Positions 8,589 through 16,748 of a DNA stretch of 64,000 nucleotides are shown piece by piece. The stretch is from Streptomyces sp. ACA25 (GTDB lineage: Bacteria > Actinomycetota > Actinomycetes > Streptomycetales > Streptomycetaceae): positions 744,001 to 808,000 of the forward strand of contig NZ_JAQKPV010000001.1 of the NCBI RefSeq assembly GCF_028200735.1. Direction: 5' to 3'. Numbering within the stretch: the stretch's first letter is position 1; each line of letters begins with the position of its first letter. A model generated the notes under the pieces. The model saw nothing but the letters and a program-made list of their open reading frames with translations. It had not been told where the DNA came from and did no database searches. Position numbers and translations under genes: made by a program.

Positions 8589-8825
8589 ATGGCACGACAC
8601 CCGAAGGAACGCAAGCCCGTCAAGCATCGCCCCAACCCGCTGGACGCGGCGGGTATCACGTATATCGACTACAAGGACACCGCGCTGTTGCGGAAATTCA
8701 TCTCCGACCGGGGGAAGATCCGCAGCCGCCGGGTCACCCGGGTCACCGTGCAGCAGCAGAAGGATGTGGCCAGGGCGATCAAGAACGCCCGTGAAATGGC
8801 GCTGCTGCCGTATGCGACGCGCTGA
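8589..8825 (+). CDS. rpsR: 30S ribosomal protein S18, zinc-independent form
   Basis: A 78-residue S18 with [34 protein letters not shown] and [10 protein letters not shown], all diagnostic. The cysteines found in the zinc-binding paralogue are absent. GAGGAGG lies nine bases before the ATG. It is the last gene of the rightward zinc-starvation operon, 64 bases after the CobW-like gene. Confidence 0.96.
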   Translation: MARHPKERKPVKHRPNPLDAAGITYIDYKDTALLRKFISDRGKIRSRRVTRVTVQQQKDVARAIKNAREMALLPYATR

Positions 8826-8878
8826 AGGGCGGGCCTCCTACCCGGGGTGACGGGGCTGCGACCCGGCGTCGTGCACGT

Positions 8879-8916
8879 GCAGATGCGCGTGCATATGCAT
8901 TTGAAGGCGTTATGAT
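8879..8916 (+). promoter_or_regulatory. DUF397-gene promoter with palindromic operator
   Basis: GCAGATGCGCGTGCATATGC at 8879-8898 matches the perfect palindrome upstream of the XRE regulator at 18 of 20 positions. Twelve bases later comes a strong -10, TATGAT (8911-8916). The palindrome overlaps the expected -35, where a bound repressor would block RNA polymerase. Confidence 0.7.
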
Positions 8917-8997
8917 CGCGGGAGATTGAGCCGCGCAACTGTGCGGCTCGGTCAGTGACCCCCACGCAATGCCTCATGCACGATCCGGGAGACGCCT

Positions 8998-9234
8998 GTG
9001 AAGAAGGCACATAACGGCATGGCCGCTTACGAGCTGCGCGGCGCAGTGTGGATCAAGAGCAGCCACAGCAACTCCCAGGGCGAGTGCGCCGAGCTTGCAA
9101 GGCTGCCGAGCGGCGAGGTGGCGATGCGCAACTCCCGTTTCCCCAACGGTCCTGCGCTCGTCTACACGCCCGGTGAGGTACGGGCGCTGCTGCTCGGCGC
9201 CAAGGAAGGTGAGTTCGACCACCTCATCGCCTGA
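8998..9234 (+). CDS. DUF397 small protein, partner of the XRE/DUF5753 regulator
   Basis: A 78-residue DUF397 protein: AVWIKSSHSNSQGECAELAR and VAMRNSRFPNGPALVYTPGE are the two conserved halves (the family core is W.KSS.S...G.CVEVA and VRDSKDP.GP.L.F). DUF397 proteins are encoded beside XRE regulators with a DUF5753 domain throughout Streptomyces, as in the whiJ-type loci, and probably modulate them. GTG at 8998 follows GGGAGAC. The gene has its own promoter with an operator shared with the regulator 1.1 kb away. Confidence 0.92.
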   Translation: MKKAHNGMAAYELRGAVWIKSSHSNSQGECAELARLPSGEVAMRNSRFPNGPALVYTPGEVRALLLGAKEGEFDHLIA

Positions 9235-9379
9235 GGATTCCACGACCGGCGGCGCGCCCGCACCTGCCCGCCCGCCTCGCGCACGGCGTGGCTCACACAC
9301 GGGGCCGCGCGCCCGCCAGACTTCTTCGGGCAGGGGTGCCCGCCCCCGGGGGGAGCCGCCGGCCCGTGCCGGAGGCGGC

Positions 9380-9865
9380 TCAGGCGATCCGGAAGGCGGC
9401 CCAGACCACCTTGCCGGGCCGGCCGTCCGTCAGCGGACGCCAGCCCCAGCCATCGCTGAAACACTCCACGAGATGGAGCCCGCGGCCGCACTCCGCCGCC
9501 GAGTCCGCACGACGAATCCTCGGGACGGAGTTCTCCCCGTCCTGCACCGCGCACACGAGTCGTCGTGCGCTGCGCATCAGTTCCATCTCCACCGGGGGGA
9601 GGCCGCAGCCGTCTGCCGCATGCGCCGGGCCGGCCGCGTGCCGCAGCGCGTTGGTGACCAGTTCGGACACCACGAGCGCCACCGCGTCGAACTGCTCCGG
9701 AAGCAGCCAGTCCCGCAGCGTGCTGCGGGTGAAGTCACGGGCGCGACGCACGGATTCGGGGCGGCCCGGAAGCCGGATGACCGCGGAACCTGCCAGCGAG
9801 CGCGGATCGATGAGCGGAAACTGTTGCCCTAACTGGTCGAGCACGGGCGTTCCCTTGAATCCCAT
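9380..9865 (-). CDS. HATPase_c protein, anti-sigma-factor-like (AbaA/whiJ-locus type)
   Basis: A 161-residue GHKL ATPase of the RsbW-like group. N-box VVSELVTNALRHA (about residues 65-77), G1-type DGENSVPRIRRAD, and G2 GRGLHLVECFSDGWG are clear. Related proteins bind sigma or regulatory partners and phosphorylate antagonists, but many stand-alone streptomycete copies have unknown partners. ATG at 9865 has AGGAG nine bases upstream. It lies between the DUF397 gene and the divergent XRE regulator; this trio is a recurrent developmental-regulation arrangement in Streptomyces. Confidence 0.9.
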   Translation of the reverse strand: MGFKGTPVLDQLGQQFPLIDPRSLAGSAVIRLPGRPESVRRARDFTRSTLRDWLLPEQFDAVALVVSELVTNALRHAAGPAHAADGCGLPPVEMELMRSARRLVCAVQDGENSVPRIRRADSAAECGRGLHLVECFSDGWGWRPLTDGRPGKVVWAAFRIA

Positions 9866-10022
9866 GGCGCGGCACTCCTGGCGTTCGCGTGTGACAGAAC
9901 CCGGGGAGGGGCGGCCCCCGGGGCCCTGTCGTCGCCAGGCAGCTCACGACAGGGTTGGGCAGAACGCGCCACGTGAGCAGCGCGTCCGCTCATCGTTCCC
10001 AAGGCGCACGCTGAATGCAAGG

Positions 10023-10042
10023 GCAGATGCACGTGCATCTGC
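10023..10042. promoter_or_regulatory. 20-bp perfect palindrome, operator of the XRE/DUF5753 gene
   Basis: GCAGATGCACGTGCATCTGC is its own reverse complement over all 20 bases. Twelve bases downstream is a weak -10-like TGTGTA (10055-10060), the same geometry as at the DUF397 gene. It lies in the divergent gap between the HATPase and regulator genes, so autoregulation is the simplest reading. Confidence 0.75.
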
Positions 10043-10128
10043 AAAAATCGATCGTGTGTAACCGGCTGGGCACACAACGGAGCCCGGAGATGGCAGACTG
10101 CGCTCTGCCCAAAGTGGAGGTTGACCGC

Positions 10129-11031
10129 ATGAGTGAACAGCCGATGTCGGAGCGTGCCCGGTCCGTGAGCGCTGCCGACGCCAGTGGCTCCATGGTGAGA
10201 CGCATCCTGCTCGGCTCCCAGCTGCGCCGTCTGCGGGAATCCCGCGGGGTCACCCGCGAAGCGGCGGGATACTCCATCCGCGCTTCCGAGTCCAAGATCA
10301 GCCGGATGGAGCTGGGGCGCGTGAGCTTCAAGCAGCGGGATGTCGCCGACCTGCTCACGCTGTACGGCGTCACCGACGAGGCCGACCGCGAACCGCTGCT
10401 GAGCCTCGCCCGGAGTTCGAGCCTGGCCGGCTGGTGGCACACCTACAACGACGTCCTGCCGGGATGGTTCCAGACCTTCGTCGGCCTGGAAGCCGCCGCC
10501 TCCGAAATCTGCTCCTACCAGCTGCAGTTCATTCACGGTCTGCTGCAGACCGAGCGCTACGCGCGGGCCGTCGTCACCTCCGGGCACCGCACGGACCTCT
10601 CGGCCGACGAGGCGGAGCGACGTGTGGCCCTGCGGATGGAGCGGCAGAAGCTGCTCGTCTCGGACCGGGCGCCGTCCTTCCACTGTGTACTCGACGAGGC
10701 CGCCCTCCACCGGCCCTACGGAGGACGCAAGGTGATGGACGAACAGCTCAGGGCGCTGGCGGACCTCTCCGAACAGGCCCACATCACTCTTCAGGTGGTC
10801 CCCTTCGCGCACGGCGGACACGCGGCGGAGAGCGGCGCGTTCACACTCCTGCGCTTCGCCGAGCAGGAGCTTCCCGCCGTCGTCTACGTCGAGCAGCTGA
10901 CCAGCGCGCTCTACCTGGACAAGCGCGAAGAAGTAGCCGAATACCAGCAAGTAATGGACCACATCGTCGGCGCCGCTCTGTCACCGTCCGAAACTCGCGA
11001 GCTTCTCCACAGGATTCGTCAACTTCGGTAA
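10129..11031 (+). CDS. XRE-family regulator with DUF5753 domain (WhiJ-like)
   Basis: A 300-residue regulator. Residues about 20-75 form an HTH_XRE domain (LLGSQLRRLRESRGVTREAA, then SESKISRMELGR). Residues about 100-290 form DUF5753, including LQFIHGLLQTERYARAVV, the LDEAALHRPYGG segment and HITLQVVPFAHGGH. This architecture is typical of streptomycete WhiJ-like developmental regulators, usually paired with DUF397. ATG at 10129 has GGAGG eight bases upstream; longer frames would overlap the operator. It probably binds the palindrome before its own gene and before the DUF397 gene. Confidence 0.93.
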   Translation: MSEQPMSERARSVSAADASGSMVRRILLGSQLRRLRESRGVTREAAGYSIRASESKISRMELGRVSFKQRDVADLLTLYGVTDEADREPLLSLARSSSLAGWWHTYNDVLPGWFQTFVGLEAAASEICSYQLQFIHGLLQTERYARAVVTSGHRTDLSADEAERRVALRMERQKLLVSDRAPSFHCVLDEAALHRPYGGRKVMDEQLRALADLSEQAHITLQVVPFAHGGHAAESGAFTLLRFAEQELPAVVYVEQLTSALYLDKREEVAEYQQVMDHIVGAALSPSETRELLHRIRQLR

Positions 11032-11068
11032 TTGCGCCGTAGCATGACCGGCCATCAGGGAAATCCAC

Positions 11069-12541
11069 ATGATGGGGACGGGCATGCTTTCCTTCGCGGA
11101 CCTGGCGCAGCAGTACATCGATGGTGAATGGCGTTCCGGCAGCGGCTCCTGGGACATCATCGACTTCAACCCGTACAACGGTGACAAGCTGGCAGCCGTC
11201 ACCGTCGCCACGGTCGATGAGGTCGACCAGGCCTACCGTGCGGCGGAACGGGCCCAGCCGGCCTGGGCGGAGACCAATCCGTACGCCCGGCGGCAGGTCA
11301 TCGAGCGGATGATCAAGCTGGTCGAGGAGCATGAGGCGGAGATCGCCGACCTGATCATGGCCGAGCTCGGTGGTACCAGGCTGAAGGCCGGGTTCGAGCT
11401 GATGCTGGTCAAGGAGATGCTCCGGGAGGCCATGAACTGGGCGCTGTCCCCGGTCGGGCAGATCCTGCCCTCCATGACCGACGGCAAGGAGAACCGCGTA
11501 TACCGGCTGCCGGTGGGCACGGTCTGCGTGATATCCCCCTTCAACTTCCCGCTCTTCCTCTCCATCAAGTCGGTCGCCCCCGCGCTGGCCCTCGGCAACG
11601 CGGTGGTGCTCAAGCCGCACCAGAACTCCCCGGTGACCGGCGGCTCATTGATCGCCCGGCTCTTCGAGCTCGCGGGTCTGCCGAAGGGTCTGCTCAACGT
11701 CGTCGTCACCGACATCGCGGAGATCGGTGACGCCCTGATCGACCACCCGGTTCCGCAGCTCATCTCCTTCACCGGCTCGGACAAGGTCGGCCGGCACGTG
11801 GCCACCGTCGCCGCCGCCAACTTCAAGCGCTGCGTGCTGGAGCTGGGCGGCAACAGCGCCCTCATCGTCCTGGACGACGCCGACGTGGACTACGCGGTGG
11901 ACGCGGCCGTCTTCAGCCGCTACGTCCACCAGGGGCAGGTCTGCATGGCGGCCAACCGGGTGCTGGTCGACCGCAGGCTGGAAAAGGAGTTCACCGAGAA
12001 GTTCGTCGCCAAGGTGAAGACTCTGAAGGTCGGTGACCCCACGGACCCCGGGACCCACATCGGCCCGCTGATCAACTCCAACCAGGCCGAGGCGGTCACC
12101 ACCCTCATCGATGAGGCGGTGCGGGGCGGTGCCACCGCGCTCCTGCGCGGCGAGACCCAGGGCAACATCGTGCCGCCCACCGTGCTCACCGGGATCCCCG
12201 AGGGCTCCGCCGTCCTCGGCCAGGAGATCTTCGGCCCGGTGGCGCTGATCATCCCCTTCGAGGGGGAGGACGAGGCCGTCCGCCTCGCCAACGACACCCC
12301 CTACGGTCTCAGTGGGGCCGTGCACACCGCGGACACCGACCGCGGCGTCCGGGTGGCGAAGCGGATCAGGACCGGGATGATCCACATCAACGACTCCACG
12401 ATCGCCGACGAGCCGATCGTCTCCTTCGGCGGCGAGAAGTCGTCCGGCGTGGGCCGGCTGAACGGCGAGGCCACCGTGGAGGCGTTCACCACCACCAAGA
12501 CCATCAGCGTCCAGCACGGCCGCAGCCCTTTCCCGTTCTGA
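11069..12541 (+). CDS. NAD(P)-dependent aldehyde dehydrogenase
   Basis: A 490-residue member of the aldehyde dehydrogenase superfamily, oxidising an aldehyde to the acid. Cofactor-binding VISPFNFPLFLSIKSV and VVLKPHQNSP, the FTGSDKVGRHV segment, the general-base glutamate in LELGGNSALIV and the nucleophilic cysteine in GQVCMAANR are intact. Similarity is to the benzaldehyde/vanillin/salicylaldehyde group, but the substrate cannot be fixed. ATG at 11069 is used; ATG at 11084 (MLSFADLAQQY) is an equally good alternative with GGGGA upstream. It stands alone, ending at a strong terminator. Confidence 0.92.
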   Translation: MMGTGMLSFADLAQQYIDGEWRSGSGSWDIIDFNPYNGDKLAAVTVATVDEVDQAYRAAERAQPAWAETNPYARRQVIERMIKLVEEHEAEIADLIMAELGGTRLKAGFELMLVKEMLREAMNWALSPVGQILPSMTDGKENRVYRLPVGTVCVISPFNFPLFLSIKSVAPALALGNAVVLKPHQNSPVTGGSLIARLFELAGLPKGLLNVVVTDIAEIGDALIDHPVPQLISFTGSDKVGRHVATVAAANFKRCVLELGGNSALIVLDDADVDYAVDAAVFSRYVHQGQVCMAANRVLVDRRLEKEFTEKFVAKVKTLKVGDPTDPGTHIGPLINSNQAEAVTTLIDEAVRGGATALLRGETQGNIVPPTVLTGIPEGSAVLGQEIFGPVALIIPFEGEDEAVRLANDTPYGLSGAVHTADTDRGVRVAKRIRTGMIHINDSTIADEPIVSFGGEKSSGVGRLNGEATVEAFTTTKTISVQHGRSPFPF

Positions 12542-12551
12542 GCCGAGCGCG

Positions 12552-12577
12552 CCGGGCCGCCGCTTGGGGCGGCCCGG
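12552..12577. terminator. Bidirectional hairpin terminator, aldehyde dehydrogenase/padR
   Basis: CCGGGCCGCC (12552-12561) pairs perfectly with GGCGGCCCGG (12568-12577) around a six-base loop. It sits between the convergent aldehyde dehydrogenase and padR genes. No U-tract follows, as is common in high-GC actinobacteria. Confidence 0.85.
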
Positions 12578-12607
12578 CTGTCCGGAGCCCGGCGCAAGGG
12601 CCGGCCG

Positions 12608-13219
12608 TCAGGCGTACGGGTTCGCCACCCCCTCGGGCAGGACGTCGACACTGCGCTCGCCCTCCCCGGCCATCACGTACGCACCGTCCTCCAGCCGTCC
12701 GATCAGTCCCCGGGTCCACTCGGCGCCGCTCTCCGCGTTGTGCACCCACAGCCGCATGATCTCCCCGATGTGCCCCGGCTCCGCCGGGTCCGTCTGCGGG
12801 GTCCAGTCCCGGTCGACCTCCTCGCGCCACTCCTCCAGCCTCGCCACCCGTTCCCGCAGCAGGGCAATCGCCTCCTGCCGGGGCAGGTCGACGATCAGCC
12901 CGACCCCCGCCGTCAGCAGATCGGGCTTCTGGTCGTGCCGGCGCAGCGCGTCGCGCAGCAGGTCCAGATAGACCTCCTCACCGGCCCGCGTGACCTCGTA
13001 CTCCGTGCGCGGAGGTCCGCCCGCGCTGCTGGGCGAGACCTCGTGAGCCAGCAGCAGTCCCTGCTTGGCGAGCTGCTTCAGCGCGTGGTAGATGGAGCCG
13101 GGCTTGGCACTGGACCACTCGTGTGCCCCCCAGAACTCCAAGTCGTTGCGCACCTGGTAGCCGTGCGTACGCCCGTGCTGGCGTACCGCTCCCAGGACCA
13201 GCAGCCGCACGACCGACAT
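12608..13219 (-). CDS. PadR-family transcriptional regulator
   Basis: A 203-residue PadR regulator with the long C-terminal (Vir_act_alpha_C) domain. The winged helix-turn-helix spans about residues 1-85: LLVLGAVRQHGRTHGYQVRN, SSAKPGSIYHALKQLAKQGL and RTEYEVTRAGEEV. The C-terminal half is helical with a likely coiled coil (LLRERVARLEEWREEVDRDW) for dimerisation. PadR proteins generally repress transporter or detoxification genes. No obvious target is adjacent; the convergent aldehyde dehydrogenase is insulated by a terminator. The next gene leftward in its direction is absent, so it is monocistronic. Confidence 0.9.
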   Translation of the reverse strand: MSVVRLLVLGAVRQHGRTHGYQVRNDLEFWGAHEWSSAKPGSIYHALKQLAKQGLLLAHEVSPSSAGGPPRTEYEVTRAGEEVYLDLLRDALRRHDQKPDLLTAGVGLIVDLPRQEAIALLRERVARLEEWREEVDRDWTPQTDPAEPGHIGEIMRLWVHNAESGAEWTRGLIGRLEDGAYVMAGEGERSVDVLPEGVANPYA

Positions 13220-13309
13220 GGCGTCACTCCGTCTCTCGCGCGGGAAATCGGCGCTCAGCGTACCGGGAGCGCTGTTGACGCCGGGTCGGTGACGATCCCG
13301 TGGCGCCGG

Positions 13310-14251
13310 TCAGCCGACGCGGGCGTGCCGGCCGCGACGGACCGGGTGGGCCTTCCGGTGGGCTGCCACCAGCACCGTGGCGACCACGGCGAAGCCGAGC
13401 AGGAACAGCAGGAGCGTCAGCGGGATGCCGCCGTCCGGGGCGTGCAGCGTGCGGTCGTGCGGGTCGTCGCCCTGCCAGGGCCACAGGGCGCGCAGCGAAC
13501 CGGCCATCACGCCGGTCAGCACCACCAGCGTCAGATGGTGGTGGTTCTCCAGCAGCCAGCGCAGCAGCTTCACGAACATTGCCAGACCGGCCAGGCAGCC
13601 GAAGGCGAACAGGGCGATGTAGCCCAGGTCGCGGTTGTTGACGGCATCCACGGTCGGTTCGTACATGCCCATGGCGAGCAGCAGGAACGAGCCCGACAGG
13701 CCGGGCAGCACCAGGGCGCAGATCGCCACCGCCCCCGAGCCCAGCACGACCAGCGGGTTGTCCGCGTTGCCGCCCAGGGACATCGAGGTGAGCGCGAAGG
13801 CGGCCACCGCCACGGCCACCGCCAGCACGTAGTGCTTGGGCAGCCACCGCCGGCCCGAGTTGGTGTAGGGGATCCACAGGGAGGCCAGCACCAGGCCGAA
13901 GAAGACCGCGTACGCGTACTGCGTGTGGTTGGTCACCAGCGGCGCGAGCAGCTTGGCGCTCAGCAGCAGGCCGATGACCATCCCGGCGCCGAGCGGCAGC
14001 AGGAGCCCCCAGCCGGCCAGCATCGCCTCCTCCCGCGCCCGGCGGCCACCGCGGCCCGTGGACACGTCGGTGACCGCGATGCGCAGCGCGCTGGTGAGAT
14101 GGCCGGCGCCCCCGATCAGCCGCTCGTACACCCCGACGATCAGTGCGACCGTGCCGCCGCTGATCCCGGGAAGTGCTTCAGCCGCCCCGATGAGGGAACC
14201 CCGCAGAGCGTTGAGCACGCGGCTGCCGCGGGTCTCGGCCGACATCGCCAT
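13310..14251 (-). CDS. DUF368 membrane protein, candidate undecaprenyl-phosphate translocase (PopT-like)
   Basis: A 313-residue polytopic protein with about eight to nine membrane segments. DUF368 signatures are RGSLIGAAEALPGISGGTVA near the N-terminus and the second inverted-repeat copy VLPGLSGSFLLLAMGMYEPT. Members of this family were shown to recycle the lipid carrier undecaprenyl phosphate across the membrane (PopT) in other bacteria; the role here is by homology. ATG at 14251 has AGGAG eight bases upstream and is preferred to GTG at 14260. It is divergent from the ThrE-like gene. Confidence 0.85.
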   Translation of the reverse strand: MAMSAETRGSRVLNALRGSLIGAAEALPGISGGTVALIVGVYERLIGGAGHLTSALRIAVTDVSTGRGGRRAREEAMLAGWGLLLPLGAGMVIGLLLSAKLLAPLVTNHTQYAYAVFFGLVLASLWIPYTNSGRRWLPKHYVLAVAVAVAAFALTSMSLGGNADNPLVVLGSGAVAICALVLPGLSGSFLLLAMGMYEPTVDAVNNRDLGYIALFAFGCLAGLAMFVKLLRWLLENHHHLTLVVLTGVMAGSLRALWPWQGDDPHDRTLHAPDGGIPLTLLLFLLGFAVVATVLVAAHRKAHPVRRGRHARVG

Positions 14252-14388
14252 GGTCTCCACTCCTGCGGTACGGGGTGCCCTTCGGGCGGTACGCCGGGGT
14301 TCATCCTATGCTTCGCAAGGATGCCCCCCGAGCGGGGCCGACCCGTTGGCGGTGCAGGGGATACGGAGGCGAAGGAGCGAGTGCAGAA

Positions 14389-16152
14389 GTGGCTGGGGAC
14401 AGCGAGCGGAACGGTGACCAGCCGGGGCGTCAGCCGGAGGACGAGCCGGGGGCGCCGAAGCCCTCGGACTCCGCACGCGGGGGGTTCGACGAGGCGCAGA
14501 GCGCGTTCACTTCTCCCCAGTTGATGCCGGTCATACGGCCGCCGGAGGAGGAGCATCCGACCTCCGAGTTCGCGGTTCCGGAAGGGCTGCGGGTGCAGCC
14601 GCCGGAGGAGGAGCAGCCGGGGTCCGGCTTCGAGGTGCCCGAGGGCGTGGCCCGGAGCCGTCCCGAGGAGCCGCACAGCAAGTTCCGTTACGGGCCGCAG
14701 GAAAGCGCCGCCGGCTTCACCCCGGCCGAGGGCATTCCGGCCCTGCGGCAGACCATGAGCGCGCCCTGGCAGGACCGGATGCGTTCGATGGTGCGGCTGC
14801 CGCTGGCCGAGCGGCCCGCACCGGAGCGGGTGCCACGCGGCGAGGACGACGAGCCGGGCCCGCCGGTGCCGCGCGTCCTCGACCTGACGCTGCGCATCGG
14901 CGAGCTGCTGCTGGCCAGTGGTGAGGGCGCCGAGGACGTGGAGGCGGCGATGTTCGCCATCGCGCACGCCTACGGCCTCGCCCGCTGCGAGGCCAACGTC
15001 ACCTTCACCCTCATCTCCATCGCCCACCAGCCCTCCCTCGTCGAGGACCCGGTCTCGCTCGGCCGCACGGTCCGCCGCCGGGGCACCGACTACACGCGGC
15101 TCGCCGCGGTCTTCCGGCTCGTCGACGACATCACCTCGGGCGGCGTTTCCCTGGAGGAGGCATACGGGCGGCTGGCCGCGATACGGCGCAACCGGCACCC
15201 GTACAAGAAGTGGCAGGTTTCGCTGGCCGCCGGGCTGCTCGCCGGTGCGGCGAGCGTCCTGGTCGGCGGCAGCTGGCTGGTCTTCATCCTGGCCGCGCTC
15301 GGGGCGATCCTCGGCGACCGGCTGGCCTGGATACTGTCCAGCCGGGGGCTCCCGGAGTTCTACCAGTTCGTGGCCGCCGCGATGGCCCCCGCCGCGTTCG
15401 GGGTGGTGCTGGCCGCGGTGCAGCCCGAGCGGGAGGGCCTGATCCGGGCTGCCTCGGTCATCACCGGCGGGCTGTTCGCCCTGATCCCCGGGCGGGCCCT
15501 GGTCGCCAGCGTGCAGGACGGGCTGACCGGCTATTACCTCACCGCCTCCGCCCGCCTGCTGGAGGTCATGTTCCTCATCGCGGGCATCGTGGTGGGCGTG
15601 CTGGCGATCCTTTACATCGGGGAGACGTCCGGCGTCACCCTCAACCCGGAGACGGTGGAGCGGCAGACCCGGCCGGTGACGCAGCTGCTGGCGGCGATGA
15701 CGCTCTCGCTGTCGTTCTGCGTCCTGCTCCAGCAGGAGAAGGCGACGGTGCTCGCAGCCACCCTCAACGGCGGCGTCGCCTGGCTGATATTCGGAGCGAT
15801 GCACGACACCGCGAACCTCTCGCCGTTCGCCGCGACCGCCGTGGGCGCCGGAATGGTCGGCCTGTTCGGGCAGTTGCAGGCCCGGTACCGGTTCACCTCG
15901 GCGCTGCCGTACGTCACCGCGTCGATCGGCCCGCTGCTGCCGGGCAGCGCCGTCTACTTCGGTCTGCTCGGCTTCGCGCAGGGCAACGTCGCCACCGGCG
16001 GTGAGTACCTGCTGCGGGCGGCGACCCTGGCGCTGGCCATCGCGATCGGCGTCAACCTCGGCAGCGAGATCGCCCGGCTGTTCATCAGATCCCCCGGCCG
16101 GCTCACCTCGCCGACGGGCCGGCGCGGGGCGAAACGCACCCGCGGATTCTGA
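14389..16152 (+). CDS. ThrE-family threonine/serine exporter with long N-terminal extension
   Basis: A 587-residue membrane protein. Residues about 165-400 form the first ThrE domain (ASGEGAEDVEAAMFAIAHAYG, EANVTFTLISIA, then several helices) and the rest the second (DUF3815-like) domain, giving about ten membrane segments. ThrE of Corynebacterium exports threonine and serine. The first 160 residues are hydrophilic and acidic and carry an imperfect tandem repeat: PPEEEHPTSEFAVPEG at about 51-66 and PPEEEQPGSGFEVPEG at about 71-86. GTG at 14389 follows GAAGGAG by eleven bases; this start is uncertain. It converges on ppa across a terminator. Confidence 0.88.
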   Translation: MAGDSERNGDQPGRQPEDEPGAPKPSDSARGGFDEAQSAFTSPQLMPVIRPPEEEHPTSEFAVPEGLRVQPPEEEQPGSGFEVPEGVARSRPEEPHSKFRYGPQESAAGFTPAEGIPALRQTMSAPWQDRMRSMVRLPLAERPAPERVPRGEDDEPGPPVPRVLDLTLRIGELLLASGEGAEDVEAAMFAIAHAYGLARCEANVTFTLISIAHQPSLVEDPVSLGRTVRRRGTDYTRLAAVFRLVDDITSGGVSLEEAYGRLAAIRRNRHPYKKWQVSLAAGLLAGAASVLVGGSWLVFILAALGAILGDRLAWILSSRGLPEFYQFVAAAMAPAAFGVVLAAVQPEREGLIRAASVITGGLFALIPGRALVASVQDGLTGYYLTASARLLEVMFLIAGIVVGVLAILYIGETSGVTLNPETVERQTRPVTQLLAAMTLSLSFCVLLQQEKATVLAATLNGGVAWLIFGAMHDTANLSPFAATAVGAGMVGLFGQLQARYRFTSALPYVTASIGPLLPGSAVYFGLLGFAQGNVATGGEYLLRAATLALAIAIGVNLGSEIARLFIRSPGRLTSPTGRRGAKRTRGF

Positions 16153-16168
16153 CTCCGGTGGGGCGCTC

Positions 16169-16201
16169 CGCGGGGGTGCGGCTGGGTGCCGCGCCCCCGC
16201 G
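16169..16201. terminator. Bidirectional hairpin terminator, thrE-like gene/ppa
   Basis: CGCGGGGGTGCGGC (16169-16182) pairs with GCCGCGCCCCCGCG (16188-16201), 14 positions with one G-U wobble, around the loop TGGGT. It separates two convergent genes. Confidence 0.85.
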
Positions 16202-16208
16202 TCCTGGC

Positions 16209-16706
16209 TCAGCGGTGCTCGCCGCCGGAGTCCGCCAGCCGCTTGAACGAGGCTTCGATCTCGGCCTCGGCCTCGGTGCGGCCCACCCAGTTCGCACCCT
16301 CGACGGACTTGCCGGGCTCCAGGTCCTTGTACACCTCGAAGAAGTGCTGGATCTCCAGCCGGTCGAACTCGCTGACGTGGTGGATGTCCCGCAGGTGCTC
16401 CACCCGCGGGTCCGCGGCCGGGACGCACAGCAGCTTGTCGTCGCCGCCCGCCTCGTCGGTCATCCGGAACATGCCGATGGTGCGGCACCGGATCAGGCAG
16501 CCGGGGAAGGTCGGCTCGTCGAGCAGCACCAGCGCGTCCAGCGGGTCGCCATCCTCGCCGAGGGTGTTGTCCACGAATCCGTAGTCGGCCGGATACACGG
16601 TCGAGGTGAACAGATGCCGGTCGAGCCGGATCTTCCCCGTCTCGTGGTCCACCTCGTACTTGTTCCGTGAACCCTTCGGGATCTCGATGGTGACGTCGAA
16701 CTCCAC
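16209..16706 (-). CDS. ppa: Inorganic pyrophosphatase (family I)
   Basis: A 165-residue soluble Mg-dependent pyrophosphatase that hydrolyses PPi to drive biosynthetic reactions. Signatures are [13 protein letters not shown], the active-site [10 protein letters not shown] segment ([10 protein letters not shown]), and the substrate-binding [13 protein letters not shown]. Length is normal. GTG at 16706 has AAGGAG six bases upstream. The gene is divergent from dacB with only 42 bases between, so their promoters must overlap or lie within the coding ends. Confidence 0.97.
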   Translation of the reverse strand: MEFDVTIEIPKGSRNKYEVDHETGKIRLDRHLFTSTVYPADYGFVDNTLGEDGDPLDALVLLDEPTFPGCLIRCRTIGMFRMTDEAGGDDKLLCVPAADPRVEHLRDIHHVSEFDRLEIQHFFEVYKDLEPGKSVEGANWVGRTEAEAEIEASFKRLADSGGEHR

Positions 16707-16748
16707 GGGTGGCTCCTTAAGCGTCTGAACAGGGAAACAGGTGATTAA

